A program made the translations under genes and the position numbers. Positions 32,564 through 41,924 of a DNA stretch of 64,000 nucleotides are shown piece by piece. The stretch comes from CAWAND01 sp963783335 (GTDB lineage: Bacteria; Chloroflexota; Anaerolineae; Anaerolineales; E44-bin32). The notes beneath the pieces are model-generated. The model saw nothing but the letters and a program-made list of their open reading frames with translations. It made no database searches and was not told where the DNA came from. Each line of letters opens with the position of its first letter. The stretch's first letter is position 1. Location of the stretch: positions 1,054,001 to 1,118,000 of the forward strand of contig CAWAND010000010.1 in NCBI GenBank assembly GCA_963783335.1, given 5' to 3'.

Positions 32564-33604
32564 CTACGGTGTAAGCATAACCTTGCCCGATTCGCCCGAC
32601 GCCATCTGCTGGAAGGCCTGCTCGAACTCTTCGAACCGGAAATGATGAGTCACCATGGGGCTCAGATCAACTGCCCCTGAGCGGATCAGGCCACGGGCTT
32701 GATACCAAGTCTGCCACAGTCGTCGTCCTGAAATGCCATGCACCTTGGCAGCTTTGAACACCAGGTGCTGGCTCCAATCAAACTCAAAGGGTCCCGGTGC
32801 GACCCCGAGAAGCATCGCTTCTCCGCCGGGTTTGAGCACCCGGAATCCCTGATCGATGGCGGATGGCGCACCTGACATCTCGAGCAGAACGTCCACCCCC
32901 TCATTGTCGGTGGCATCCATGATACGTTCGACCACCGGATCATCTTTGGCATGCAGCGCCAGATCGGCGCCCATCTTCTCGGCAAAATCGAGTCGGTATC
33001 GGCTGATATCCGTGGCATACACGGCGCGGGCCCCGATGGCGCGGGCCACGGCCAAGGTCATCAGGCCAACAGGACCGCAACCGGTGATGAGAACTTTCTT
33101 CGCCCGCAAATCGGCTGCGAAGGCGGTATGAACAGCGTTGCCGAAATTCTCCTGGAGCACGGCGATTTCAAGGGGCAAATCATGGGGGTTTGGCCATGCA
33201 TTCTGGGCGGCAATGGCGATGTACTCAGCAAATCCGCCATCCCGGTCTACCCCGATCAGCCGGCTGTTTTCGCACAGATGTCCTTGACCGGTTCTGCAGT
33301 ACGAGCAGGTATTGCAGATGACGTGGGACTCCAAAGAGACGAATTCACCGACTTCGGGAGAGGTGACGTTTGCGCCGCGGCCCACAACTTCGCCGCACAC
33401 CTCATGCCCCACAATCAACGGAGGCTTCAGGCGGCCAGCGGCCCACGGATCCCAGTTGAAAATGTGAAGGTCGGTTCCACAAATCGATGCTGCCCGGACC
33501 TTCACGAGGACCTCGTCTGGCGCAGGTGACGGAATCGGTACCTGTGCCATATCAAGACCGGGTCCGGAAGAGGGCTTGATAATGGCTTTCATAGTTTCGG
33601 GCAT
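32564..33604 (-). CDS. tdh: L-threonine 3-dehydrogenase (zinc, NAD+)
   Basis: A 346-residue medium-chain dehydrogenase. Catalytic zinc motifs C-G-T-D-L-H and G-H-E-V-C-G-E-V; structural zinc cysteines in C-N-T-C-S-Y-C with a later C; Rossmann motif G-C-G-P-V-G-L-M. The late segment G-R-R-L-W-Q-T-W-Y-Q is characteristic of threonine dehydrogenases (usually G-R-x-x-x-E-T-W-Y) and is the reason for the specific call. It would oxidise threonine to 2-amino-3-ketobutyrate. Kbl, the usual partner, is not in the window. The start is either 33604 or the ATG four codons later. Confidence 0.82.
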   Translation of the reverse strand: MPETMKAIIKPSSGPGLDMAQVPIPSPAPDEVLVKVRAASICGTDLHIFNWDPWAAGRLKPPLIVGHEVCGEVVGRGANVTSPEVGEFVSLESHVICNTCSYCRTGQGHLCENSRLIGVDRDGGFAEYIAIAAQNAWPNPHDLPLEIAVLQENFGNAVHTAFAADLRAKKVLITGCGPVGLMTLAVARAIGARAVYATDISRYRLDFAEKMGADLALHAKDDPVVERIMDATDNEGVDVLLEMSGAPSAIDQGFRVLKPGGEAMLLGVAPGPFEFDWSQHLVFKAAKVHGISGRRLWQTWYQARGLIRSGAVDLSPMVTHHFRFEEFEQAFQQMASGESGKVMLTP

Positions 33605-33683
33605 TTGATGGGGGGAACCTCCGCCGGAGGTGGATTAATCGAAAGCAGTATAGCATGAAGACAGGCCCGTTCTTTGCCCTCGA

Positions 33684-33689
33684 TATAAT
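33684..33689 (+). promoter_or_regulatory. -10 element (TATAAT) of the aldo/keto reductase gene
   Basis: Consensus TATAAT 36 bases before the ATG; no good -35 at the usual distance. It lies in the divergent gap with tdh. Confidence 0.45.
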
Positions 33690-33725
33690 CCTTAGGTACT
33701 GAATGCATCGAGGCGAACGGAGCAA

Positions 33726-34700
33726 ATGATGAACTATCGTCGTATGGGTCGCACCGGCCTGAAGATCAGCGAGATCGCCCTGGGGGCATGGGTCACCTTC
33801 GGCGATCAAATTGAGGAAGAGACGGCTTCCGATCTGATCCATCTTGCCTACGAACAAGGTGTCAACTATTTCGACAACGCGGATATCTACGCCAAGGGTC
33901 GGGCTGAGCAGGTGATGGGCAAGGCCATCAAGGACCTTCCCCGAGAGAGCCTGGTGATCTCAAGCAAGGTCTTTTGGAAGACGATGGACGGCCCCAACGG
34001 GCGGGGCCTATCGCGCAAGCACATCACCGAGTCCATCAATGCTTCACTGAAGCGTTTGGGGACTGAGTACTTGGACCTGTACTTCTGTCACCGCTATGAC
34101 CCCGACACGCCGATGGAAGAGATCGTCCGGGTGATGGACGATCTGGTGCACCAAGGGAAAATCTTGTATTGGGGGACATCGGAGTGGCGCGCTGCTCAAA
34201 TCGCCAACGCCCACAAGATCGCCAGGCAGTGGAATCTGTATCCGCCGATGGTTGAGCAGCCCCACTACAACATGCTGGTTCGAAGGCGCCTCGAAGATGA
34301 GCTTGTGCCCGCGGCCGACGATCTCGGGTTCGGTATGGTCTCTTGGAGTCCGCTTGAGTTTGGCTTGCTGTCCGGGAAATACAACCAGGGGGTCCCGAAG
34401 AGTTCCCGCTTGGGGCGGGACCAGGCCTGGGCGGATGAAGTTCTCACCGAGAGCAGATTGGCAAAGGTCAGGGAGCTCTCCAGCATAGCCGATAGGCTGG
34501 GAGTTAGCATGGCTCAGCTGGCGATCGGGTGGCTGCTGCGGGTGCCTCAACTGACCAGTGTGATCACCGGAGCTACCAAGCCTTCCCAACTGAAGCAGAA
34601 TTTGCAAGCTCCGAACGTGTTGGACAAACTCAATGGGGACATTCTTGAGGAGATTGAATCGGTTTTGGGGAAGGCGGCTGGAGAGGCGGACCAGACGTAA
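33726..34700 (+). CDS. Aldo/keto reductase (Kv-beta/YghZ-like)
   Basis: A 324-residue TIM-barrel oxidoreductase using NADPH. The catalytic tetrad is visible: Asp and Tyr in F-D-N-A-D-I-Y-A, Lys in I-S-S-K-V, His in Y-F-C-H-R-Y-D. The end of the barrel has V-I-T-G-A-T-K-P-S-Q-L, the cofactor-binding loop. The closest architecture is the AKR group containing potassium-channel beta subunits and YghZ. Substrate unknown. Start ATG at 33726 or the adjacent 33729. It is divergent from tdh and convergent with the patatin gene, only four bases away. Confidence 0.88.
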   Translation: MMNYRRMGRTGLKISEIALGAWVTFGDQIEEETASDLIHLAYEQGVNYFDNADIYAKGRAEQVMGKAIKDLPRESLVISSKVFWKTMDGPNGRGLSRKHITESINASLKRLGTEYLDLYFCHRYDPDTPMEEIVRVMDDLVHQGKILYWGTSEWRAAQIANAHKIARQWNLYPPMVEQPHYNMLVRRRLEDELVPAADDLGFGMVSWSPLEFGLLSGKYNQGVPKSSRLGRDQAWADEVLTESRLAKVRELSSIADRLGVSMAQLAIGWLLRVPQLTSVITGATKPSQLKQNLQAPNVLDKLNGDILEEIESVLGKAAGEADQT

Positions 34701-34704
34701 GAGG

Positions 34705-35694
34705 CTACCAACCCAACGTGGTATTCAAGTGAAGACCACCTGGGGCGTCAAGGTCAATCTTGTTGGCGAAGGCTCGACCGATTTGCTCCAACAGGTCGAC
34801 CGCCCACACGGCGTCGAGTCCGAGCTGGTCAATCTCTCTTCCGTCGGGAACGTCGATGTCAAGTTCGCGCATCACATCTTGTGCCAGATCGATCTGGTAG
34901 CGCCTAAATGCCACACGATCGGTGTGGTCATACTCCTGGCGCGTGACATACGTCTGCCATTCTGCTGCGTCGTCCAGAACTTCATCCAACGTCCAAAGTG
35001 CCCAGCCGAGAAAGGTGGCCCGCTCGGCTTCAATCGGGTGAGGTGCGCGTCCGGTACCAAAGGAGTAGAGGCGGGTATCCCCGGGCAGGAAGTTGCCTCC
35101 CGAATAGTGCAGAGCTTCTACGGCAACCTGGTAGCAGGGATTGCCGGCGACGCCCACTCCGCCGTCAACCCACGTGTGCTCGGCCCCCAAGACTGTGGCG
35201 CTGTGAGAGGGGAAGTAGGTTGGCGCTGCGATGCTGGCCAGGACGGCGTCCTTGAGCGAAAGTGTGCCCCAGAGCTCGGCATTGGCACCAGCATGATCTC
35301 GAACGAAGAAATCCGTCTTGCCAGACCGAGTGTTCTTGGCCGTGATCAAGATGTCGTTGGGAAGGCTGTTGATCGGCCTGTCGGCGCCGATTTCATCGAG
35401 CATCGAAGCGACGAAATCATTGCTGTAGCGGTGGTTGCCCAAGTTGAGCAGAACCTGCCACCAGGGAAGGCGGTGAAAGGCCTCTTCGGCAAAACGTTTG
35501 TACAGGGCCAACAGGCCGCGAGCGCTGATCCCAAGGGACAAACCCGCCGCAATCACGGCGCCCGTGGAAGTGCCCCCGATCATGTCGAAGATCTCGTGGC
35601 AAGGTCCCCCGAGATGCGATTCCAACCGCACCAGACACGCAAGAGGGATGATGCCTCGAACACCTCCCCCATCGATTGAAAGCAGGGTCTTCAT
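34705..35694 (-). CDS. Patatin-like phospholipase
   Basis: A 329-residue patatin-family lipid acyl hydrolase. The oxyanion hole D-G-G-G-V-R-G is at residues 8-14, the nucleophile Ser lies in G-T-S-T-G, and the catalytic Asp in D-G-G-V. There is no signal peptide, so it acts in the cytoplasm or at the inner membrane face. The compact form resembles CapV-type effectors of CBASS immunity, but no cyclase gene is adjacent, so a housekeeping phospholipase is equally likely. Confidence 0.85.
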   Translation of the reverse strand: MKTLLSIDGGGVRGIIPLACLVRLESHLGGPCHEIFDMIGGTSTGAVIAAGLSLGISARGLLALYKRFAEEAFHRLPWWQVLLNLGNHRYSNDFVASMLDEIGADRPINSLPNDILITAKNTRSGKTDFFVRDHAGANAELWGTLSLKDAVLASIAAPTYFPSHSATVLGAEHTWVDGGVGVAGNPCYQVAVEALHYSGGNFLPGDTRLYSFGTGRAPHPIEAERATFLGWALWTLDEVLDDAAEWQTYVTRQEYDHTDRVAFRRYQIDLAQDVMRELDIDVPDGREIDQLGLDAVWAVDLLEQIGRAFANKIDLDAPGGLHLNTTLGW

Positions 35695-35784
35695 GAGCGG
35701 CTCCAGTATCCTTGGGCTCGCTCACACAAGTGCAACAAGCGTGCCTGGGGGATTCGGTCGAGGGAACAATTACGATGGACAGCC

Positions 35785-36573
35785 CTAGGCGGCGCCGGCC
35801 TCCGACAGAGGCATGGAAACAGCGGTCATCTGATAGCCAAAGACCTCGGCGAAGGCAGGAATCAACGCGTTGATCACAGCTTCCGTCGCGGGAGGCGACC
35901 ACATCAAATCAGCCAGTGAAACAACAGGGTGGTCGGCCAAGCCACAAGGGACGATGCCGCGCCAATAGGTCATATCGGGATCGATGTTGATTGCGAATCC
36001 ATGCCGACTGATGCCTTCCACGTCGACCTTGACGCCGATGGCTGCCAGCTTGCTGGGCATGAGTCGGGCTTCGGCTGGACAACGAGGGCAGCGGGAAGCG
36101 ATATCGGGCTGAACCCACACCCCGGTGAGACCTTCTATCTGGCCGGTCACAAGTCCGAGGCTGGCGAATGTGCGGATCAGCATGGCCTCAAGCCTTCGGA
36201 CATAGCCGACGTAGTCGGCTTTGGGAAGCCGACCATTGCCGTCGACGCGGCCGAGGGGCAGGAGTGGATAACCGACCAGTTGGCCTGGGCCATGATATGT
36301 GGCGTCCCCGCCACGATCCACCCAGTGGACCGCGACACCGTTTTCTTTGAGCTCGTCGCTATCCCAAAGCAAGTTCTCTTTGTGGCCCGAACGTCCAAAT
36401 GTGTAGGTGTGCGGGTGCTCTAGCAGGAGCAGAGTAGGGGCGCGCTGGCCAGCGGCAATCTCAGAGGCCATTTCATTCTGCATCTGCCACGCTGTTGCGT
36501 AGTCGACACTTCCGAGATAGGTGTATTCACACATCTTCGGACCAGGCTCTTGGGGAGATCTTGGGGCGGTCAT
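35785..36573 (-). CDS. lipB: Octanoyltransferase LipB (lipoate biosynthesis)
   Basis: A 262-residue enzyme that moves octanoyl groups from acyl carrier protein to lipoyl domains. Family motifs: R-G-G-D-A-T-Y-H-G-P-G-Q-L-V-G-Y-P, the catalytic Lys in K-L-A-A-I-G-V-K-V and the catalytic Cys in G-I-V-P-C-G. An insert C-P-R-C-P-A-E-A-R between G-V-W-V and the Lys motif is not typical. GAGGAC precedes the ATG. lipA is not in the window. The short gap of 90 bases to the patatin gene suggests possible co-transcription. Confidence 0.93.
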   Translation of the reverse strand: MTAPRSPQEPGPKMCEYTYLGSVDYATAWQMQNEMASEIAAGQRAPTLLLLEHPHTYTFGRSGHKENLLWDSDELKENGVAVHWVDRGGDATYHGPGQLVGYPLLPLGRVDGNGRLPKADYVGYVRRLEAMLIRTFASLGLVTGQIEGLTGVWVQPDIASRCPRCPAEARLMPSKLAAIGVKVDVEGISRHGFAINIDPDMTYWRGIVPCGLADHPVVSLADLMWSPPATEAVINALIPAFAEVFGYQMTAVSMPLSEAGAA

Positions 36574-36845
36574 CGTCCGTCCTCTATCATGTGAACAAGG
36601 CCAATCTGCGCCTCATGCTTGCTGTGACATACCAACAGCGTGGGTCGAGGCAGGGCCAACTCCTGATGCGGGAAGTTCCCCGAGCCTGGAGGTCGCAAGT
36701 TGCGTTGAGCACACGCTGGCGTGCGTTGGCAGTACACAACCAACCCATGGGATCGCATTGTAGCATTTCAGCCCAGCCAGAACACCGATCGACAGGGCAT
36801 ACGACTTGCACGTGTCAAAAGTGGTGTGCCGACCCGACATAAAGG

Positions 36846-36851
36846 TAGAAT
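36846..36851 (+). promoter_or_regulatory. -10 element (TAGAAT) next to the PBP-like start
   Basis: TAGAAT eight bases before the ATG at 36860, with no ribosome site between, suggesting a leaderless or nearly leaderless transcript. The remaining gap back to lipB (36574-36845) shows no supported gene. Confidence 0.4.
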
Positions 36852-36859
36852 AGCGATTC

Positions 36860-39787
36860 ATGCCCTCCGCAACCGTCGTTGCAAGGACGCGCCGACGCAG
36901 CCGGCAGATCGCTGCCCATTGGAATGCCTGGGCAGGCATTCTGTTGGCGGTCGCTGTCGTCTTCACGCTTGTCCTCGGCAGCCTATCGGCTGGCATGGCC
37001 TACCTTTATCTGGACTTTGCCCAGTCGGTGCCTGCAGTTGAAGACGTACAAGCTTTCTTTGGCTCACCGTCACATCCCAGCTTCACACCAATCAGGATCT
37101 ATGATCGCAGCGGGGAGCACATTCTCGCCGAGTGGTCCAACCCTGCCGCCGATGAGCGGCAATGGGTGAGCCTGGACCCTGGAGCTGCCAATTCAGCCCC
37201 ACAGATCTTGATCCAGGCGGTCCTTGCCGCCCAGGATCCGCAGTTCTGGGATACCCCGGCTGTCACCCCCATTCGCCTGGGAGGACGCCTGATTCAGGAC
37301 GTTCTCCCATTTGTGCCAGGACGCTCATCGCTTTCTATTCCTGAGCAGGTTGCCGAAACGACGCTGCTGCCACTCCAATCCTACGCGGAGCGGAGCGTCA
37401 GACGTGACTTTCGGCTGGCCCTGCTTGGGGAGAGGCTGGAAGCTCACTTTGACAAAGAGCAAATCCTGACCTGGTACCTCAACAGCGCCAACTTTGGCTC
37501 CATGGCATCTGGTGCAGATGCGGCAGCCCTGGTCTACTTTGGCAAACATGCTCATGACCTGGACCTGGCTGAAAGTGCCCTATTGGCGGCCGTTCCCAGC
37601 GACCCCAGCCTCAACCCGTTCGATGACCCTGCCGATGCAAAGCTAAGGCAGGGAGAAGTCATCTCGGAGATGCTCAGGCTGGGCTACATCAACCCGCGTC
37701 AAGCGTCCGTCGCACGTGCTGAGGTGCTGGACTTTGCACCCCATCAGAGGTCCACGGCGGACGACGCGAGGGCTGATTTGACCAGCTTGGTGCTTGGGAG
37801 ATATACGCAGTTCTTCGGCCCCGACGCCGTGGGAAGAGGCGGCATTCGCATCATCACCTCGATTGACTATGACCTGCAGCTGCAGGTGGAATGCACGCTC
37901 GAAACACACCTGGCGAGATTGGCAGGAAAACCGCCCGGAGCGACCGTCTTGGCTGAGGGGAGTCATCCCTGCCTGGCAGCAGGCTTCCTGCCGCCGGTTC
38001 GGCCAAGTGATTCAAATGTCAATCATGATGTTGGTGAAGGCGCCGCCCTGATCATGGATCCGGCGAGTGGTGAGCTGCTGGCGCTAGCCAATCTCCCGGG
38101 TGCCACCGGCGTGTCGATGACGCGTCACCCGGCCGGCCAGGTGCTGAGCCCACTCATCTACTTGACGGCCTTTGCGCGAGGCTATGCGCCCGGAAGCATG
38201 ATCTTGGATATTCCTCCCGATGGCGCGCCGTTGTCGACCTCACCGGGTGCATATCACGGTCCCGTCCGCATGCGCACGGCATTGGCGAATGTCTATGAAT
38301 CGGCTGCGGCGCGGACGCTCATGCTGGTTGGGCCAGACAACGTCCAAAGGACAGCCCGCCAGTTGGGCCTGGTTGCGCCGACGGTGGACCGTACGAGCCA
38401 GCAAGGTGCGAGGCTTTCGGGTGATGCGAGCTTGATGGACTTGGGGTTTGCCTTTGGTGTGCTGGCCCACAACGGGACGATGACCGGTGTGTTGACAGAC
38501 CCGGCCAACGGCGACGGGGGGCTCTCCGAAGGCATCCTCCTCAAGGTGGAGGATATCTACGGCCAGGCCAGCTTCGAGGCGCGCTCCCACAACCGTTCGG
38601 TGGTCAGCCCGCAGCTGGCCTACCTTGTTGACAATGTGCTGAGTGATGACTCGGCACGCTGGCCGACCCTTGGCCAGGGAAACGTCCTTGATATTGGCCG
38701 GCCCGCGGCCGCCATTTCCTCGGTGTTTCCCGATGGAAGCAGTGGCTGGACCCTCGGATATACGCCCGAACTTACAGTCGGGGTTTGGATTGGCAATGGT
38801 GATGGCTCTTCGATGAAGCACGTGGACCGGATCAACGGCTCGGCGCCCATTTGGCGGGCCCTGGTGCAGTACGGCAGTCGGGAGCAGCCCACGTCGGATT
38901 GGGTTATGCCTCCGGGGATGAGCCAAGTCGACGTGTGTGACCCATCGGGGCTGCTTCCGACGAAGTACTGCCCACAAGTGGTCAAGGAAGTCTTCATCCA
39001 GGGGACGGAACCGACTGCGCCAGACAACCTCTATCAGCCGTTCAAGATTGATGTGGAAACTGGCAAACTGGCCACACTTTTTACACCGCTCAACCGGGTC
39101 GAAGAAAAAGTCTTTCTTGTGCCTCCTCCTGAAGCACTCGCGTGGGCACAGTCCGCCGGGATTGATCAACCGCCGCAGGAGTACGATCCCATCGATCCCA
39201 ATCGACCCAAAGACCAGCAGGTCCACCTGGATTCTCCGGCTTTGTTCGCCGTGGTGGGGGGAGAAGTCCAGCTGCGCGGATCGGCGAAGGCGGATGGGTT
39301 TGAGTATTACCGACTTCAGTATGGGAAGGGCCTCAACCCGGACGAGTGGGTGCAGATAGGAGACGACCAGTCTCAACCCAGGTCGAATGGCCTGCTGGCA
39401 ACGTGGGATTCACGCGGCTTGAACGGGCTTTACACTGTCCAACTTCAGGTGGTAGGGAGCGATGGCCAGATCAAGACGGATGCTCTGCCGCTTACGTTGG
39501 ACAACCTGCCTCCCCGGATTTCGGTGATATACCCCTCCCCAGGAGGAAAGCTGGCTGAAGATGTGAACGGTCGTGTCATCATGGAAGTCGAGGCATCGGA
39601 CGCGCATGATGTCGCCCGGGTCACGTTTGAAGTCGATGGGGAGGAAGTCGCAGCTGTGACGGCCCCGCCGTTCAGCACCTCCTGGCAGCCCAGCGCTCCA
39701 GGGGCACATACCCTGGTGGTCCGCGCCATTGATGAAGTGGGAAATCAGACCACTACCGAAGCTGTTCCCTTCTCCGTATCTCCCTAA
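36860..39787 (+). CDS. Class A PBP-like protein lacking catalytic residues
   Basis: A 975-residue bifunctional-PBP homologue: membrane anchor (about 25-48), GT51-like domain (about 75-280), transpeptidase-like domain (about 390-660) and C-terminal Ig-like repeats (about 770-975). Catalytic positions are lost: the GT51 Glu is Gln125 (A-A-Q-D-P-Q-F), the second Glu aligns with Arg185, the Ser and Lys of S-x-x-K are Gln427 and Ser430 (G-Q-V-L-S-P), S-x-N is V-Y-E (478-480), and K-T-G aligns with I-S-S (619-621). The surrounding sequence is intact and there is no frameshift, so it looks like a selected pseudo-enzyme, perhaps a scaffold in wall synthesis. Confidence 0.85.
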   Translation: MPSATVVARTRRRSRQIAAHWNAWAGILLAVAVVFTLVLGSLSAGMAYLYLDFAQSVPAVEDVQAFFGSPSHPSFTPIRIYDRSGEHILAEWSNPAADERQWVSLDPGAANSAPQILIQAVLAAQDPQFWDTPAVTPIRLGGRLIQDVLPFVPGRSSLSIPEQVAETTLLPLQSYAERSVRRDFRLALLGERLEAHFDKEQILTWYLNSANFGSMASGADAAALVYFGKHAHDLDLAESALLAAVPSDPSLNPFDDPADAKLRQGEVISEMLRLGYINPRQASVARAEVLDFAPHQRSTADDARADLTSLVLGRYTQFFGPDAVGRGGIRIITSIDYDLQLQVECTLETHLARLAGKPPGATVLAEGSHPCLAAGFLPPVRPSDSNVNHDVGEGAALIMDPASGELLALANLPGATGVSMTRHPAGQVLSPLIYLTAFARGYAPGSMILDIPPDGAPLSTSPGAYHGPVRMRTALANVYESAAARTLMLVGPDNVQRTARQLGLVAPTVDRTSQQGARLSGDASLMDLGFAFGVLAHNGTMTGVLTDPANGDGGLSEGILLKVEDIYGQASFEARSHNRSVVSPQLAYLVDNVLSDDSARWPTLGQGNVLDIGRPAAAISSVFPDGSSGWTLGYTPELTVGVWIGNGDGSSMKHVDRINGSAPIWRALVQYGSREQPTSDWVMPPGMSQVDVCDPSGLLPTKYCPQVVKEVFIQGTEPTAPDNLYQPFKIDVETGKLATLFTPLNRVEEKVFLVPPPEALAWAQSAGIDQPPQEYDPIDPNRPKDQQVHLDSPALFAVVGGEVQLRGSAKADGFEYYRLQYGKGLNPDEWVQIGDDQSQPRSNGLLATWDSRGLNGLYTVQLQVVGSDGQIKTDALPLTLDNLPPRISVIYPSPGGKLAEDVNGRVIMEVEASDAHDVARVTFEVDGEEVAAVTAPPFSTSWQPSAPGAHTLVVRAIDEVGNQTTTEAVPFSVSP

Positions 39788-39871
39788 ACGCGCAAGATTG
39801 CCCGGTGCGGTCAGCACCCTTGAGATTGAGCTTGCTTTCCAACAGGCAGGTTGTATTCTGCTTCAGGACGG

Positions 39872-41875
39872 CTAGGGTTGGACAGGCGGCTGCCAGTCGG
39901 GCTCCAAATCCCGGCTGCTGGGCGAATTCGAGATGTTGGTCTGGTTGGAGCCGTTGGCAGTCATGGTGTAAACCTCGGGGTTTTGATCCCGAGTCGACGT
40001 GAATGCAATCCACTGACCATCGAAAGAGTATGCAGGTTCCTTGTTGCCCAGGCTGTTGGTGAGTTTCAGAGGATTGGCGCCGTGATCCGAAAAACGGGCC
40101 AGCCAAATCTCATTCATGGTGGGCTGAATCCAAGCGAACAAGATTCCAGCATTGTCGGGGGCCCAGTCGAGGTTTTCGGCGCCAATAATATGATCGGTGC
40201 GATCGAATCGTTCGGGTTCACCTGGCCGTGCGAGATGGATGTAGATACGACCGGGCGCGCCGTTAATGGAAGATGACACGGCAATCTGGTTGCCGTCCGG
40301 CGACCAGGTTGGTGAAGATTCGACGGCGAAGCCGGCGGAAAGGTTGGTGGGTTTGACTGACCAGCAGGCGTTGGGCTCGCCTCCGAGACAATCGGTATTG
40401 AGCAAGAAGACCTGATTCAGATCATTGATGCGATTGCTGGTGAATGCAATCAAATGGCCATCCGGTGACCAAGCCGGGTCGACATCATCTCCCGCATGGT
40501 GTGTGACATCCTCATTGTGTGTGCCGTCGACGTTGATGATCCAGATGTCCTGCCCCAAATTGTTGCCGAGGTCATCTCGACCGCCGGGTGCAACGTATAA
40601 GAGGCGCGTCCCGTCTGGCGACCAGCGCGGCTGATGCTTATCGCCCGGTCCAAACGTGATCTGCTTGGGCTGGCTGCCGTCCGGATTCATGGTCCAGATT
40701 TGCAGCGCATTGCCATCGCCGCGATCACTGACAAATGCTATTCGGCCGCCGCCGCCGATCACTATCGGAGCCTGGGTTGGCGTTATTGTGGGAGCCTGGG
40801 TGGGTGTGCCGGCTTCCGTCGGTGGCACGGTTGGCTGCGGGGTGGGCGTGTCTGGGACAGGAGTGGCCGATGAATTGGCGACGACGACCTCGGCCGGCGT
40901 TGGCGTTGCAGAACCGCCGAACGCGCCTGGCAACCCGCCTGCCAGCGCCAACGCCACGCCGCCGCCGACCAAGACGATTCCGATGAGAGCTGCGCCTGCC
41001 AATCCGAACCACAGCCAGGCCGGCCTTCCAGATGACTTCTTCTGCAAAGTCGGGAGATCTGCCCGCAGAGTCGGCGAAGGTCCTTGCCCCTTGAGCGCCG
41101 CCTGAAAAGCTGCCACATCCGGGAAGCGCTGATCTTGTGAGATGGAGAGAGCCCTCTCCAGACACGCCTCAACGTGGGGGGGAACCGCCGGATTATAGGC
41201 CGTGGCCGGCTTGAGTTCCTCGTTACCCATCATGCGCTCGATGCTGTCTGTCGGAGCGGTCCCGGTGAGCAGGTTGTACATGGTGGCGGCGAGGGCGTAC
41301 TGATCGCTTCGGGCATCCGTTCGCCCGCTTCCGTACTGCTCGGGCGGCGAAAACCCCGGCGTCAGGCCCCGGGCCCCGGTTGAGGTCTGCTGGTGGTCAA
41401 ACACCTTTGCCAGGCCGAAGTCGACCAGGACCACATTGCCATCCGGCTGAACCTTGATGTTGGACGGTTTGATATCGCGGTGGATGACGGGCGGCTTGCG
41501 CGAATGCAGATAGACCAGCGCATCGCACACGGCGTCAGCCCAACGCAGCACATCCCGCGGTGTGGGGGGCTGGCGCCGGACCCTGGCGTGTAGATCTTCC
41601 CCTTCGATATAGTCCATCACCAGATATTGCCGACCCTCGAGGATGAAGTGGTCGGTCACCCTGGGGAGGTTGGGATGGCGGAGACTGGCCAAGAGTGAGG
41701 CTTCGCGATGAAATTGGCGCTCAGACTCGGGGTTGAGGTTGAGGTTCTCTTTGAGGGCGACCTTGATCTGAAGGGTCTGATCGAAGGCCAGGAAGACGGC
41801 CCCCATTCCGCCTTTGCCCAACGTACCATCAATTCGATACCGATCGTGAAGGATAGAACCTGTTTCTAGGGCCAT
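39872..41875 (-). CDS. Ser/Thr protein kinase with TolB-like beta-propeller
   Basis: A 667-residue membrane protein. The N-terminal kinase (about 12-265) is complete: glycine loop L-G-K-G-G-M-G, Lys in V-A-L-K, H-R-D-I-K-P-S-N and D-F-G. One membrane segment (about 290-312) is followed by a Thr/Pro stalk and an outside domain of WD40/TolB-like (PD40) repeats (about 375-660; repeated S-P-D-G and I-A-F-T-S-N/T-R). The propeller probably senses something outside. No cognate phosphatase is adjacent. It is convergent with the PBP-like gene, 84 bases away. Confidence 0.9.
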   Translation of the reverse strand: MALETGSILHDRYRIDGTLGKGGMGAVFLAFDQTLQIKVALKENLNLNPESERQFHREASLLASLRHPNLPRVTDHFILEGRQYLVMDYIEGEDLHARVRRQPPTPRDVLRWADAVCDALVYLHSRKPPVIHRDIKPSNIKVQPDGNVVLVDFGLAKVFDHQQTSTGARGLTPGFSPPEQYGSGRTDARSDQYALAATMYNLLTGTAPTDSIERMMGNEELKPATAYNPAVPPHVEACLERALSISQDQRFPDVAAFQAALKGQGPSPTLRADLPTLQKKSSGRPAWLWFGLAGAALIGIVLVGGGVALALAGGLPGAFGGSATPTPAEVVVANSSATPVPDTPTPQPTVPPTEAGTPTQAPTITPTQAPIVIGGGGRIAFVSDRGDGNALQIWTMNPDGSQPKQITFGPGDKHQPRWSPDGTRLLYVAPGGRDDLGNNLGQDIWIINVDGTHNEDVTHHAGDDVDPAWSPDGHLIAFTSNRINDLNQVFLLNTDCLGGEPNACWSVKPTNLSAGFAVESSPTWSPDGNQIAVSSSINGAPGRIYIHLARPGEPERFDRTDHIIGAENLDWAPDNAGILFAWIQPTMNEIWLARFSDHGANPLKLTNSLGNKEPAYSFDGQWIAFTSTRDQNPEVYTMTANGSNQTNISNSPSSRDLEPDWQPPVQP

Positions 41876-41924
41876 GGGCTAGATTTTAGCCGCATTGGAT
41901 AGGTGGGTCAAACAGCATGTGCGC

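Noticed and set aside
34705..36573. CBASS or other defence island around the patatin
   Set aside because: Neighbours are an aldo/keto reductase and lipB; no cyclase, ubiquitin-like or nuclease gene is present.
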